Numbered from the stretch's first letter, positions 34,476 to 43,354 are shown. The stretch: 55,215 nucleotides of DNA from Spirochaetes bacterium ADurb.Bin218 (GCA_002069965.1 MWCI01000017.1:1-55215), one strand, 5' to 3'. Translations and numbers: made by a program. Notes: generated by a model from the letters alone, not told the origin.

Positions 34476-35705
34476 TATTCTATAAACCTCTATTTCATTA
34501 TCAAGAAAGTTTGTAAAGGCAAGATATTTCCCATCAGGGGAGACATCAAGTCCTGTTGGTTGATTTTTCCCCCAGATCCATTCTTGTATTTCAAGTGTTT
34601 CTGTGTCAATTACAAAGACCTTCCCAAATTTTGGTCCTTTTTTTAGATATGTTTCAGGATTATTGGGACCTCTTGATGATACAAAGAGATATTTGCTGTC
34701 AGGGCTGAGTTTTATGGTGTTAAGCTTTGAGTCAACAGGTATCTCCTTTAAAACCTTATCGTCAAGGGGATTTATTACGTAGATGCTACCTCTGTACATG
34801 TCCGAGACATATAAAAGATTCTTTGTTTTATCGAGGAGTATATGCCTTTTTGCACCCTTGGGGAAATTAAGAGTTTTGACGATCTTCATGGATGCTATAT
34901 CTATTTTTTGAATTTCTCCAGAGCTGAATATACAGACATAGAGATATTTGTCATCTGCTGTTGTAACCATTCCCCTTGGGATTCCAGAAACCTTAATTTT
35001 ATTTATGACCTTATATTGATTGACGTCTATAACAGAAACATCGTGCGATTCCCAGTTGGAGGCAAAGGCCAATTTGTGATCGTGAGTCATGGCTATTATC
35101 TTTGTCCATATCCCTTTTGTTGGTATTGTGAGTTTGTATGTATAGTCATTCATGTCTATTACGTGTATGGCATTTGCTGCCATCTGGGATACCCACATCT
35201 CTTTTCGTTCAGGGAAAAATACAATCTCCACAAAATTTTTGAGCTTGGCATATTGTTCTGGAATTTCTATGGTTTTTACTTTTGTAAAGTCTGTAGTAGA
35301 AAATAGATCAATACCTTTTCCTTCAAGTAAAGCTGATGCAAAATATTTACCATCAGGTGTAAACTCAACACTCTTTGGATGAGGTCCTGTTTTAAATACA
35401 GTAACTTGCTCAAGCATTGAGTCTTTTTTTTCAAGTTTGAGTTCTATTTCTGACACTTTTTGATAAGTGTCAACTTCCAGCTCTTTATCTAAATAGCCAT
35501 CGCGAGAAAATTTAAGAATATGCTTCCCTGAGTCTAATGAGATCTTTTTAAGGTAATTGGAGATTTTTGTTGGATTAATGTTCTTTCCATCTACTGTCAA
35601 AGCATAATCCTCAGGGAAAACTTTCAGAGTAATAGAAAGTTGAGCTCCATATAAAAGTCCAGTAATTGCAAGTGCTATAAGCAAAGATAGAGTTTTAGTT
35701 TTCAT
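34461..35705 (-). CDS. Exported PEGA-domain/YVTN-type beta-propeller protein
   Basis: This 414-residue protein has a signal peptide (LSLLIALAITGLLYGA, cleavage about residue 20). An N-terminal PEGA-like beta domain follows (LKVFPEDYALTVDGKNI and GKHILKFSRDGYLDKELEV). From about 100 there are seven or so propeller blades with repeats such as PKSVEFTPDGKYFASA, PRGMVTTADDKYLYV, NTIKLSPDSKYLFVS and PTGLDVSPDGKYLAFT. Such proteins bind partners in the periplasm or at the surface. A GTG at 35717 is in frame, but ATG 35705 follows GGGTG and starts the signal peptide directly. The binding partner is unknown. Confidence 0.82.
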   Translation of the reverse strand: MKTKTLSLLIALAITGLLYGAQLSITLKVFPEDYALTVDGKNINPTKISNYLKKISLDSGKHILKFSRDGYLDKELEVDTYQKVSEIELKLEKKDSMLEQVTVFKTGPHPKSVEFTPDGKYFASALLEGKGIDLFSTTDFTKVKTIEIPEQYAKLKNFVEIVFFPERKEMWVSQMAANAIHVIDMNDYTYKLTIPTKGIWTKIIAMTHDHKLAFASNWESHDVSVIDVNQYKVINKIKVSGIPRGMVTTADDKYLYVCIFSSGEIQKIDIASMKIVKTLNFPKGAKRHILLDKTKNLLYVSDMYRGSIYVINPLDDKVLKEIPVDSKLNTIKLSPDSKYLFVSSRGPNNPETYLKKGPKFGKVFVIDTETLEIQEWIWGKNQPTGLDVSPDGKYLAFTNFLDNEIEVYRIKYKK

Positions 35706-35782
35706 AAAATGAATCACCCAGTGAAAGGATTTTTAATTGAAGAGGATAAAAATATATCCTGTAAATCAAGAATTTTATTTTT

Positions 35783-37621
35783 TTACTTTGCTTTTTCTGA
35801 CTTTATGAGATGTTCAGAGAGAGCAATATCGTCAACAATGGAAAAATATTTTTCTATAATATCTCTATGGGTCACTATCCCTTCAAGTTTACCATTTGCC
35901 CTGTTTACCACAGGAACATTCTCCAGATCGTATTCCTTCATAATTTTTATTGCAGTTGATATGGAGTCCTGTGGTTGAACAGCAGGTAGCTTAACAGCGA
36001 GATCACTGGCAATCAAAAGATCTGCAAGATCATTATCTAAAAGAGCCTGCCTTACATCCTTGAGGGTTATTATTCCAAGGAATTGCTCCTTATCATTGAT
36101 TACAATGATATCCCCATATTTTGCAGAAATTATAGTATTTATTAAAATATTAAAAGACGTTTTTGCCTTTACTATATCCATATCTTTTTTTATGATAGAC
36201 GAAACAGGGGCTTTACTCAATACATCTATGTCGCCTTTTTTGGATACGTCTATATTTTCATCCATGAGCGCTATGCTGTATTCACTTCCTCCTCTATAAT
36301 AGATTATCACCAGATAGGAAATTATGGATGATAGCATAAGGGGCAGTATGAATTTATAATCGCCAGTTACCTCAAATACTAACAATATGGAAGTAAGTGG
36401 AATTGAATTGATCCCTGCAAGAACTCCACCCATGCCTACCAGTCCGAAGGCAACTGGATCAATTGATGTATAAAAGAATTTATTGGCAAGCAAGGCAAAG
36501 GAGTATCCAGCAAAGGCTCCAATACTAAGAGATGGGGCAAAGGTCCCACCAAAGGCGCCTGCTTGAATAAATAGAGCCAGAAAGCATATCTTCAAAATAA
36601 GTAGTTTGAGAGCCTCCATAAGAGAGAATTTATTAATGAAAAGGTTGTTTATTGTGTCATATCCTATTCCGAAGAGATCATAATCCCACAATAAGAAGAA
36701 TCCAAATAGAAGTGTAACAGGAATAAGCCTGCCAAAGGGGGTTGTAATTTTTAGCTTTTCATTAAACATCTGTTTAAAAGTATAAGAGAGTTTAAAATAT
36801 AAAAGAGATATAATGCCACAGATTATGCTGAGCAAAAAGAAAAGAAAATAGGAATTATAATCGCCAAGATCATAATGGGGAATAACAAAGACTTTTTTAT
36901 CGCCAAGAGCATGTCTTGCTAAGATGTCTGCAACCACTGATGATATGATGAGTGCACTTAATGCTCTGTTTTTTAAATCATTTAAAAGAATAACCTCTAT
37001 ACCAAAAAAGACTCCCGCTATAGGAGCGTTGAATACTGCTGAGATTGCTGCTCCTCCCCCTGCTGATGTGTACATTATTATGTCGTTGCTATTGAGTTTT
37101 AACAGGGTTGATATATAAGATCCAATTCCGCCTCCTATTTTTGCTGAAGGGCCTTCTGGTCCAAGAGGAGCGCCTGTGCCAATTGAGATTATTGGTGCAA
37201 AAAAGTGGAAAAGGGTCTCTTTAAAGGGAATGTAACCCTTTTTAATCAAGATAGCCTTTATTACGCTCAGTACTCCCTTTTCCCGTGCAATCTCGGGGAA
37301 AAGATAGGTCATGTATGATGTGATTAAGGCACCTAAAGATGGAATGAAAAAAATTATAATTGGGTTAATATTTATTGATGATTGAAGATTTTCTGGGTGA
37401 AATTTATTCTTTGTAAATTCAAGAAGAGTATGAAAGAATATGCCACCAGCACCAGCCAGAAGCCCTATGATGATTGAAATCAATATGTGAGATAAGTATC
37501 GAAAAATCTCAGATTCAATATATCTTGTCTTTATGGAAAGAGAAAGAGTATTCTTTATTTTTTTTCGTGATATGAGAGAAAGAGCTCTCAGGTATATTTT
37601 TTTGTCAAGATTCAGGCTCAT
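35783..37621 (-). CDS. ClC-family chloride channel/transporter with CBS domains
   Basis: This is a 612-residue protein with a ClC membrane domain to about residue 440. Selectivity-filter segments are IGTGAPLGPEGPSAKIGG (with gating Glu in GPEGP; the common Arg of GREGP is Pro), AGAFGGTFAPSLSIGAFAG and GINSIPLTSILLVFE. Two CBS domains, about 470-600, include IVINDKEQFLGIITLKDV and YDLENVPVVNRANGKLEGI. CBS pairs bind adenosine nucleotides and control transport. The ATG overlaps the PrsW-like stop by 4 nt, so synthesis of both is coupled. Channel or Cl-/H+ antiporter cannot be told by eye. Confidence 0.9.
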   Translation of the reverse strand: MSLNLDKKIYLRALSLISRKKIKNTLSLSIKTRYIESEIFRYLSHILISIIIGLLAGAGGIFFHTLLEFTKNKFHPENLQSSININPIIIFFIPSLGALITSYMTYLFPEIAREKGVLSVIKAILIKKGYIPFKETLFHFFAPIISIGTGAPLGPEGPSAKIGGGIGSYISTLLKLNSNDIIMYTSAGGGAAISAVFNAPIAGVFFGIEVILLNDLKNRALSALIISSVVADILARHALGDKKVFVIPHYDLGDYNSYFLFFLLSIICGIISLLYFKLSYTFKQMFNEKLKITTPFGRLIPVTLLFGFFLLWDYDLFGIGYDTINNLFINKFSLMEALKLLILKICFLALFIQAGAFGGTFAPSLSIGAFAGYSFALLANKFFYTSIDPVAFGLVGMGGVLAGINSIPLTSILLVFEVTGDYKFILPLMLSSIISYLVIIYYRGGSEYSIALMDENIDVSKKGDIDVLSKAPVSSIIKKDMDIVKAKTSFNILINTIISAKYGDIIVINDKEQFLGIITLKDVRQALLDNDLADLLIASDLAVKLPAVQPQDSISTAIKIMKEYDLENVPVVNRANGKLEGIVTHRDIIEKYFSIVDDIALSEHLIKSEKAK

Positions 37622-38505
37622 TGATTAAATCCACAACTTTCACAAGTTTCTCCACATTTCCTGCAAAAGGAAGCCCCGGCTTTGTTTTTTGTTCCACAGT
37701 TGGGGCAGGTGTTCAAGAAATCTGATACCAGATAAGAGCCGCAGTTTTTACAGTATTTATCAAAGAAGTTATTTTTTGTAAGGCACAGAGGGCAGATTCT
37801 TGCATTCTTAAAAGGGCTTTTATTTAAAAAATATCTAAGTCTGCGGGAGGCAAAATTTATTGTAGCAAAGGCAAATAAAACTGCTATGAGAGTAGAAAAG
37901 GGATTACCAGGATTTAAAAATAGATAAAAGTTATAAGCTGCATGAAGAAGAGCCGCAGGTATTATATAAGGGAGAACATTGAGAAAGTATCCACCCTTGC
38001 GATAATATTTTGCCATTGCAATTCCAGTTCCCCATATTGATGCAAGGCCAAGGTGAAGAGGGACTGCTGTGAAGGAACGAACCAGAAGTAACTCAACCCC
38101 ACCTGCTACAGTATATTCTATATTTTCAAAGGCAGCAAATCCCAGTGCCACTGTCATTGAGTAAATTATGGCATCAACAGGTTCATTGAAATCATCTAAC
38201 TTGCGCAGTATATAGATTGCAGCCATTGCCTTGAAAAATTCTTCGTTAAAACCTACAAATAGAGCAAAGGAAAGCATGTCTGAGACAGAACCTGGAGGAT
38301 TTGTGGAGTATATTTTATCTGTGACATTTAAAGCAATTGCAGCAGCGGAATTAAAAAAAGCAGAGGGTAATCCACTAAATATTGCACCCTGTATTGCCAC
38401 TCTTATGAGAGTCCTTACTGGCTCAGGTTCAAATTTATCATTTCTGTATATAACATACAGCCATAGAGCTGCACTTAAAGCAACTGCAAGGTATACTGGC
38501 AACAT
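37618..38505 (-). CDS. PrsW-family membrane metalloprotease with zinc ribbons
   Basis: This 295-residue protein has about seven membrane helices. PrsW motifs are present: GFNEEFFKAM (EExxK, about 107-114), AAFENIEY (FExxxY), VPLHLGLASIWG (His motif) and LLHAAYNFY. PrsW-type proteases cut transmembrane proteins such as anti-sigma factors. Unusually, the C-terminus (about 238-293) holds two or three zinc ribbons: CPLC, CKNC, CPNC, CRKC and CESC pairs. AGGAG lies 10 nt before the ATG. It overlaps the ClC gene by 4 nt, which suggests a linked role. The protease target is unknown. Confidence 0.85.
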   Translation of the reverse strand: MLPVYLAVALSAALWLYVIYRNDKFEPEPVRTLIRVAIQGAIFSGLPSAFFNSAAAIALNVTDKIYSTNPPGSVSDMLSFALFVGFNEEFFKAMAAIYILRKLDDFNEPVDAIIYSMTVALGFAAFENIEYTVAGGVELLLVRSFTAVPLHLGLASIWGTGIAMAKYYRKGGYFLNVLPYIIPAALLHAAYNFYLFLNPGNPFSTLIAVLFAFATINFASRRLRYFLNKSPFKNARICPLCLTKNNFFDKYCKNCGSYLVSDFLNTCPNCGTKNKAGASFCRKCGETCESCGFNQ

Positions 38506-38602
38506 TATATATTTAGCTCCTATGTAGGTTAAGATAGTTATAAAAGAAGGCTATGTCTTTTATATCAAGAGAATTTTTTATTTTTTTTAAAAAATAAAAA
38601 GT

Positions 38603-38630
38603 TTGACATTTGGAGTATATATTTTTTTAT
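38603..38630 (+). promoter_or_regulatory. Possible 5S rRNA promoter
   Basis: A perfect -35 TTGACA (38603-38608) and a weak -10 TTTTAT (38625-38630) are 16 nt apart. Transcription would start about 12 nt before the 5S gene. No other rRNA precedes it, so a dedicated promoter is needed. Confidence 0.4.
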
Positions 38631-38649
38631 GTCTCATAAAGAAAATTAT

Positions 38650-38765
38650 CCTGGTAATGATAGAGAGAGGGCAACACCTGTCCCCATTCCGAACACAGAA
38701 GTTAAGCCTCTCTTCGCCGATGGTACTGCATGGGTAGCTGTGTGGGAGAGCAGGGCATTGCCAGG
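38650..38765 (+). rRNA. rrf: 5S ribosomal RNA, solitary
   Basis: This is about 116 nt with the conserved 5S core (CACCTGTCCCCATTCCGAAC, then AGAAGTTAAG and the GATGGTACTGC region). The closing helix is CCTGGTAATG against CATTGCCAGG. Ends are set from this helix and may be off by a few nt. No 16S or 23S gene is adjacent: PrsW lies upstream on the other strand, and a lipoprotein gene downstream. A strong terminator follows 5 nt after the gene. Confidence 0.92.
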
Positions 38766-38769
38766 TTGA

Positions 38770-38810
38770 TATATAAAAAAAGCTGTCTCTTTGACAGCTT
38801 TTTTTATATA
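38770..38810. terminator. Strong bidirectional intrinsic terminator
   Basis: Arms 38770-38787 and 38793-38810 form a perfect 18-bp stem with a 5-nt loop, with A7 and T7 tracts at the stem base. It ends the 5S rRNA transcript on the plus strand and the lipoprotein gene (stop at 38832) on the minus strand. Confidence 0.9.
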
Positions 38811-38831
38811 CACATTAAATTGGTGCTTTGA

Positions 38832-39287
38832 TTATTGCCAGTCTGCTGCAGCAACTTTTTTCTTGAGTCCCTTAGCCTTTACTTCATAAATTATTTCGCA
38901 GTTGTCTTCTTCGTCATAAGTTGCACTTACAACAGATCCGCCTTTTACTATGCCAGAAACTTCTTGAGCTATTGCAATTCCTGTATTCTCGAAATCTGAC
39001 ATACCTGCAGCACCTTCAATTTTGGAACCTTTGAATTTTTCAAGAACCTGGTATTGTGCATTGAGTATAGCAGCTCTCTTGGCGCTCTCTCTTCTTGCAA
39101 CTTTGTTTTTCAGAGTAGATTTTGGAACGCCAGAAGCGGCAAGTCTGTATGTATCGTCATCAATCCAGCCTTCTGTCTTGAATGTTTGGCCCTCTACCTG
39201 ACCGCCTATCTTCCCTCCGCCGCAGGAAGTGAAGGTGAAAGCAAGCCCTAATGCAAGTGCAAGAGTCACTGCAAATATTTTCTTCAT
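38832..39287 (-). CDS. LPP20-like lipoprotein
   Basis: This 151-residue lipoprotein has signal VTLALALGLAFTFTSC with lipidated Cys22. The mature part contains GWIDDDTYRLAASGVPK, then a helix (SAKRAAILNAQYQVLEKFKG) and a beta C-terminal half (CEIIYEVKAKGLKKKV), as in the LPP20/FlgT-N-like fold of envelope lipoproteins. AGGAGG precedes the ATG. Two small hairpins in the leader (AACTCAT-TTTT-ATGAGTT at 39327-39344 and another near 39350-39365) may stabilise its mRNA. It has a shorter paralogue at 40090-40512. Role and location (outer membrane inferred) are unproven. Confidence 0.8.
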   Translation of the reverse strand: MKKIFAVTLALALGLAFTFTSCGGGKIGGQVEGQTFKTEGWIDDDTYRLAASGVPKSTLKNKVARRESAKRAAILNAQYQVLEKFKGSKIEGAAGMSDFENTGIAIAQEVSGIVKGGSVVSATYDEEDNCEIIYEVKAKGLKKKVAAADWQ

Positions 39288-39461
39288 GAGAAGAACCTCC
39301 TAAAATATTTAAGTTAGATTTTAATTAACTCATTTTTATGAGTTGATTTAAACTCTTTTAGAGTAAAAAATATTTTTGCTTAAGTCAACATAAATATTAA
39401 AAAGTTTTTAATTTTATAGTGCATTTTTTACACCTAAACAATATATAAAAGAATGTCACTT

Positions 39462-39995
39462 TTAATCAAAAATATCTTCTTTGAGCACTAGAGCAATTAT
39501 AATAGTAATAATCAGAAAATTTATAAGGAACCATAAGAAGGAGATTGCTCCTATATTTATCCAGTTATCCAGAAGTTTTGTTGCAAAGCCTGAAAGAAAT
39601 CCACTTATTATATATCTGTAGTATCTTGCATAAATGGTTTCAATAATGTTACTGCTGCTCTCTGATATTGTTACTTTTGTTTCTTCAAAATAGATGGCAG
39701 TTTTTGACCCTGCAAAAAAAACTATAAGTGGTATGATTGCTGAATTTATAATCCAGTTTGTAGCAATAAAAAGTAAGAGCATGGCAATAAAGGCAGAGAA
39801 AAACCATAGTAGAACTACCATAGAAACTGAATAATTGCTTGATATTTTTTTAAATATATTTCCAAGAATATACAGAGGGTTTGTTGATATTAAGCTATTA
39901 TCAGAGGTTTGAGATAGGAAGTTATTGAAGTAATAAGTGAAAATCAAAACCCCAAGAGAATAAAAAATAAATATAAGAAAAAGTTCTGAACTCAA
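39462..39995 (-). CDS. YIP1-like polytopic membrane protein
   Basis: This is a 177-residue protein with five hydrophobic helices (about 5-25, 58-80, 85-105, 125-145 and 152-172). The arrangement, with a short N-terminal amphipathic part and clustered helices, resembles YIP1/DUF1282 proteins, but the match is weak. The start is TTG at 39995, set by a strong AAAGGAGT 5 nt before it. It lies between the two LPP20-like lipoprotein genes and might work with them. Function is not known. Confidence 0.6.
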   Translation of the reverse strand: MSSELFLIFIFYSLGVLIFTYYFNNFLSQTSDNSLISTNPLYILGNIFKKISSNYSVSMVVLLWFFSAFIAMLLLFIATNWIINSAIIPLIVFFAGSKTAIYFEETKVTISESSSNIIETIYARYYRYIISGFLSGFATKLLDNWINIGAISFLWFLINFLIITIIIALVLKEDIFD

Positions 39996-40089
39996 TGTTG
40001 ACTCCTTTTGTAAAAATATTAATTTTATTTAATTATAGTATAAATTTCTATAAAAGAGTAATAAAATCAAAAAAAGAGGTAATTATCAT

Positions 40090-40512
40090 ATGAAATTTGC
40101 AACATTTTTTTTCAAAAGTCTTGTGATTTTCTCTTTGTGTCACTTTTTTGCCTGTTCTTCGACAGAGATAAAAAGCGATGTTAAAGAAAGCAAAATTTCA
40201 ACTGAAGAAACTGCTCCTATAGATACCACTCCAGTGGCTGGATGGTCAGATAAGGATACCTATACTGTTGCTGTTACAGGTAGTGATGTAGATAGTGCTA
40301 AAATTGCAGCAAAGCATAAAATTTTACAGGATATAGTTAAGGTGAGAGTTTTAAATGGGAGTAGATATACAGATATAACAAAAATCAGTGCAGAATTTGA
40401 TAAGCCTCTTAAAGAAGGTAAGGTTATATCTGAAAAGAAAGTTAGCAATGGGGTTGAGATTTATTTTCAGATCAGGGATGAAAATTTAAAAGAAAAGTTT
40501 GAGAGAAAGTAG
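40090..40512 (+). CDS. LPP20-like lipoprotein (paralogue)
   Basis: This is a 140-residue lipoprotein: signal SLVIFSLCHFFAC with lipidated Cys22, a ~25-residue Thr/Glu-rich linker, then GWSDKDTYTVAVTGSDVD and KHKILQDIVKVRVL, closely parallel to the GWIDDDTYRLAASG protein at 38832-39287. GAGGT lies 9 nt before the ATG. The two are divergent paralogues, with the YIP1-like gene between. They probably arose by duplication. The role is unknown; structural or flagellar envelope functions are known for LPP20-fold proteins elsewhere. Confidence 0.75.
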   Translation: MKFATFFFKSLVIFSLCHFFACSSTEIKSDVKESKISTEETAPIDTTPVAGWSDKDTYTVAVTGSDVDSAKIAAKHKILQDIVKVRVLNGSRYTDITKISAEFDKPLKEGKVISEKKVSNGVEIYFQIRDENLKEKFERK

Positions 40513-41130
40513 TTATTTTATTATAACCTTTCTCCCTTCTACAATCAATCTATCCTCGCAAAAGAGATGAACGCTTTGTGCGAGTATTTTGTGTTCTTCT
40601 ATAAGAATTCTGGAAGAGAGAGTTTCAACTGTATCATTTGCAAATACAGGAACTGCAGATTGCATTATGATTGGACCTGTGTCTGTTCCTTCGTCTATAA
40701 AGTGGGTTGTGCAACCTGTTATTTTTACTCCATAATCAATGGCCTGTTTTTGACCATTTTTCCCAGGGAAAGCAGGCAAAAGAGAAGGATGTATGTTGAT
40801 TATACGGTTCTTATATCTGTTTATAAAAAATGGACTCAGGAGCCTCATATATCCACATGCGACTACAAGATCTGTTCCGTAATTTTCAAGGTGTCTTATT
40901 ATTTCCTCTTCGTGTTCTTGTTTTGTTGAATATTTTTTTGGGTCTACAAATAATGAGTCAATCCCAAGTTTGTCAGCCTTTGAAAGGCATAGGGCATCGC
41001 TTTTATCTGTAATTAATATTCCTGCTTTTGCTTTGATAGATCCCTTCTGTATTTCTTCTGCAACTGCTTCAAAATTACTCCCCCTGCCAGAGGCAAGAAA
41101 GGAAATTGTTTTTAATTTTAGCTCTGTCAT
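40513..41130 (-). CDS. purN: Phosphoribosylglycinamide formyltransferase
   Basis: This 205-residue enzyme transfers a formyl group from 10-formyl-THF to GAR in purine synthesis. Sequence blocks: SFLASGRGSNFEAVAEEI (phosphate loop, about 10-27), VVACGYMRLLSPFFI, the catalytic NIHPSLLPAFPG (Asn and His), and HFIDEGTDTGPIIMQ with the catalytic Asp. Length is standard. GAGG lies 5 nt before the ATG. It is the last gene of the moeA operon and overlaps the PP-loop gene by one base. It is not linked to other purine genes here. Its stop abuts the convergent lipoprotein gene. Confidence 0.95.
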   Translation of the reverse strand: MTELKLKTISFLASGRGSNFEAVAEEIQKGSIKAKAGILITDKSDALCLSKADKLGIDSLFVDPKKYSTKQEHEEEIIRHLENYGTDLVVACGYMRLLSPFFINRYKNRIINIHPSLLPAFPGKNGQKQAIDYGVKITGCTTHFIDEGTDTGPIIMQSAVPVFANDTVETLSSRILIEEHKILAQSVHLFCEDRLIVEGRKVIIK

Positions 41131-42131
41131 TATATCCTCATTACTGAAAGTGCAAAATCTTCAATTGGCTCAAAAGCCTCTATTTCTTTAATTACAGAAT
41201 TATTTTTCTTAATGTAAACTTTTTTGTTCAATTTATCAGGTTTCCCATATCTTGACATTATTTTTAAAATTATGGGAAGTTCCTTATGGTCATCTACTTC
41301 TCCAGAGACAAATATTACAGGCCCTTTAAAATCTGCTTCAATAAAGAGATCCGCTCTGTCTCTATATTTGGAAAGCTCAATGCCTTCTAATTCGTTTTTT
41401 GAAATAATAACTTTGACTTTATTGCTTATTCTATAATGCCTTCCAATTGAGAGAAGGTAAATGTCAATTTGGTCAATATCACTTTTAAAATCAAGAAGAT
41501 CTCTTAGCCTTGAGGCAAAAAACTTATCTGTAAAAAGGCAACCCCCAGCAGGAGAGCTGTAGTCTGTTATATTGTATTTTGCTGCAAGTTCCATCTGTTG
41601 CTTTCTACCTCTCCCTGAGATAGATAGAAGTTTTGTTCTATCCACTTTGCCTTCTAACTCAGGGATCGTGGGGCTGAGGAGTTTTGCACTTAAGGGACGC
41701 AGCAGTTTTCCTTCAAGTCCGCTTTCTTTTTCTATATGCCTCATTGTGTTTTTTTGTTGAGACATGGGTCTTTGTCCCACAACCTCACCTGTTGCGACAA
41801 AATCTGCTCCTATAGATTCCATGAATTCGGCAGCCTTTTTTATAAAGAAAATTTTGCAGTCAATACATGGATTCATGTGTGAACCATATCCATGGGGAGG
41901 ATCTTTTAGGATTCCTATATAATCAGCCTTGCAAAAGTAGTGGTGAAGTTTGAGGCCTATCTGTTTTGCCTGTCGAGTTGCTGTGAGTTCTTCTGTATTA
42001 ATATCTGGAGGAAAAAATGGCAAAATGCAGTGGAATCCTATGAGGTCAATTCCCTGCTCCTGTAAAACCTTTGCTGCCAGAAGACTGTCAAGGCCTCCAG
42101 AGAATAAGACAACTCCTCGGGTGTTTTTCAT
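41130..42131 (-). CDS. PP-loop ATPase, tRNA thiouridylase-like (ThiI/MnmA relative)
   Basis: This is a 333-residue protein. The N-terminal PP-loop VVLFSGGLDSLLAAKVL (about 7-23) binds ATP; HMNPCIDCKIFFIKKA (about 85-100) and PAGGCLFTDKFF (about 195-206) supply the conserved cysteines expected of sulfur-transfer enzymes. The C-terminal ~70 residues (VIFVSGEVDDHKELPIIL) resemble an NFACT-R-like RNA-binding domain. Proteins of this architecture are often called tRNA thiouridylase or methyltransferase, without proof. It shares one base with moeA upstream and purN downstream, so a link to molybdenum-cofactor or tRNA sulfuration is possible. GGGAG precedes the ATG. Confidence 0.75.
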   Translation of the reverse strand: MKNTRGVVLFSGGLDSLLAAKVLQEQGIDLIGFHCILPFFPPDINTEELTATRQAKQIGLKLHHYFCKADYIGILKDPPHGYGSHMNPCIDCKIFFIKKAAEFMESIGADFVATGEVVGQRPMSQQKNTMRHIEKESGLEGKLLRPLSAKLLSPTIPELEGKVDRTKLLSISGRGRKQQMELAAKYNITDYSSPAGGCLFTDKFFASRLRDLLDFKSDIDQIDIYLLSIGRHYRISNKVKVIISKNELEGIELSKYRDRADLFIEADFKGPVIFVSGEVDDHKELPIILKIMSRYGKPDKLNKKVYIKKNNSVIKEIEAFEPIEDFALSVMRI

Positions 42132-43354
42132 TATATCTCCCTGTGGTGGATAAGTTCAATTTGCACTTTTTCATCTTTGTTTATTCTCTCACAATCCTCC
42201 GGAAGAATTATCAGACAGTTAGCCCTTGACATGGAAGTGAGTATGCCTGACCCCTGGGCACCTGTTGAGTTTACATATAATTCCCCATTTTTTTCTGAAT
42301 AGATTCCCCTTAGAAAAAATCTTCGGCCTTCCTTTTTGGTAAAATTCTCACCTGCCTTTGCTGTAATTACTGGCTTTGAGATCCTTGCTGCCCCTGATAA
42401 TTTTAATATAGCAGGTCGGACAAATTTTAGAAAAGAAATCATTACAGATACAGGATTGCCTGGCAAACCAAAATAGATTTTATTTTCAGATGCCCCAAAG
42501 AGGACAGGCTTTCCTGGCTTCATAAGAACCTTGTGAACTTTTATTTCCACATTTGCCTGAGAGAGAATTTCTGGTATAAAATCATATCTCCCCATTGAGA
42601 CCCCGCCAGAGGAAATTATTATATCGTGATCAAATAGCTGGGATATTTTGTTTAAAGTATTCTCTCTGTCATCTGCAACTATGCCAAAGTAGTGAGGTTC
42701 TCCTCCATATTTTAGGACCTCATTATAAATTACATAGGCATTGCTATTGTATATTTTGTGAGTTTCCTTTGTCTCTCCTGGTTCTATTATCTCATCCCCT
42801 GTTGAAATAATAGCAACCTTTGGTTTTCTAAAAACAGGGATCTTGTGAATATTAACAGAGGCCAGAAGTCCAATCTCTGCAGAGTCAAGCCTTGTTCCTT
42901 TGGGAAGGACAAGAGTTCCTTTTTTTATATCCTCACCAGCAAAACGTACGTTATCAAAGGGTTTAATTGGTTTTTTTATCTTTAAAATTCCCTTTTCTTC
43001 CTGTGCATCCTCAAAAGGAACAATACAATCTGCACCCTCTGGCAAGGGAGCTCCTGTCATAATAGTTGTGGCAAATCCTGGTTGAATTATTACACCTTCA
43101 GATTTTTCACCAGCTCTGATTTCGTTTATAATTTTGAGGCAGCAGGGATTATCCTCTGAGGCGCTTTTTGTATCTGAACTTATTATTGCATAGCCATCCA
43201 TTGCTGAGTTATTAAGAGGCGGAACATCAAAGGGTGAATATACATCCTCTGCAAGAATTCTCCCTCCTCCATTGAAAAGATCAACAAATTGTATTTCAGC
43301 AATAGGGTTTATAGTGTTTAGTATAATTTCAATTGCTTCATCAACTCGCATCAT
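42131..43354 (-). CDS. moeA: Molybdopterin molybdenumtransferase MoeA
   Basis: This is a 407-residue protein inserting molybdate into adenylylated molybdopterin. MoeA blocks: PFDVPPLNNSAMDGYAI (about 46-62), MTGAPLPEGADCIVPFE, ISSGGVSMGRYDFIPEI and KPVLFGASENKIYFGLPGNP, with the standard C-terminal domain. The open frame reaches 43447 but ATG 43354, 6 nt after AGGTAGG, gives MMRVDEAIEIIL, the usual start. It is the first gene of the operon moeA-PP-loop-purN. No other cofactor gene is present. It implies molybdo- or tungstoenzymes in the organism; a selenocysteine-containing formate dehydrogenase is one candidate. Confidence 0.93.
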   Translation of the reverse strand: MMRVDEAIEIILNTINPIAEIQFVDLFNGGGRILAEDVYSPFDVPPLNNSAMDGYAIISSDTKSASEDNPCCLKIINEIRAGEKSEGVIIQPGFATTIMTGAPLPEGADCIVPFEDAQEEKGILKIKKPIKPFDNVRFAGEDIKKGTLVLPKGTRLDSAEIGLLASVNIHKIPVFRKPKVAIISTGDEIIEPGETKETHKIYNSNAYVIYNEVLKYGGEPHYFGIVADDRENTLNKISQLFDHDIIISSGGVSMGRYDFIPEILSQANVEIKVHKVLMKPGKPVLFGASENKIYFGLPGNPVSVMISFLKFVRPAILKLSGAARISKPVITAKAGENFTKKEGRRFFLRGIYSEKNGELYVNSTGAQGSGILTSMSRANCLIILPEDCERINKDEKVQIELIHHREI

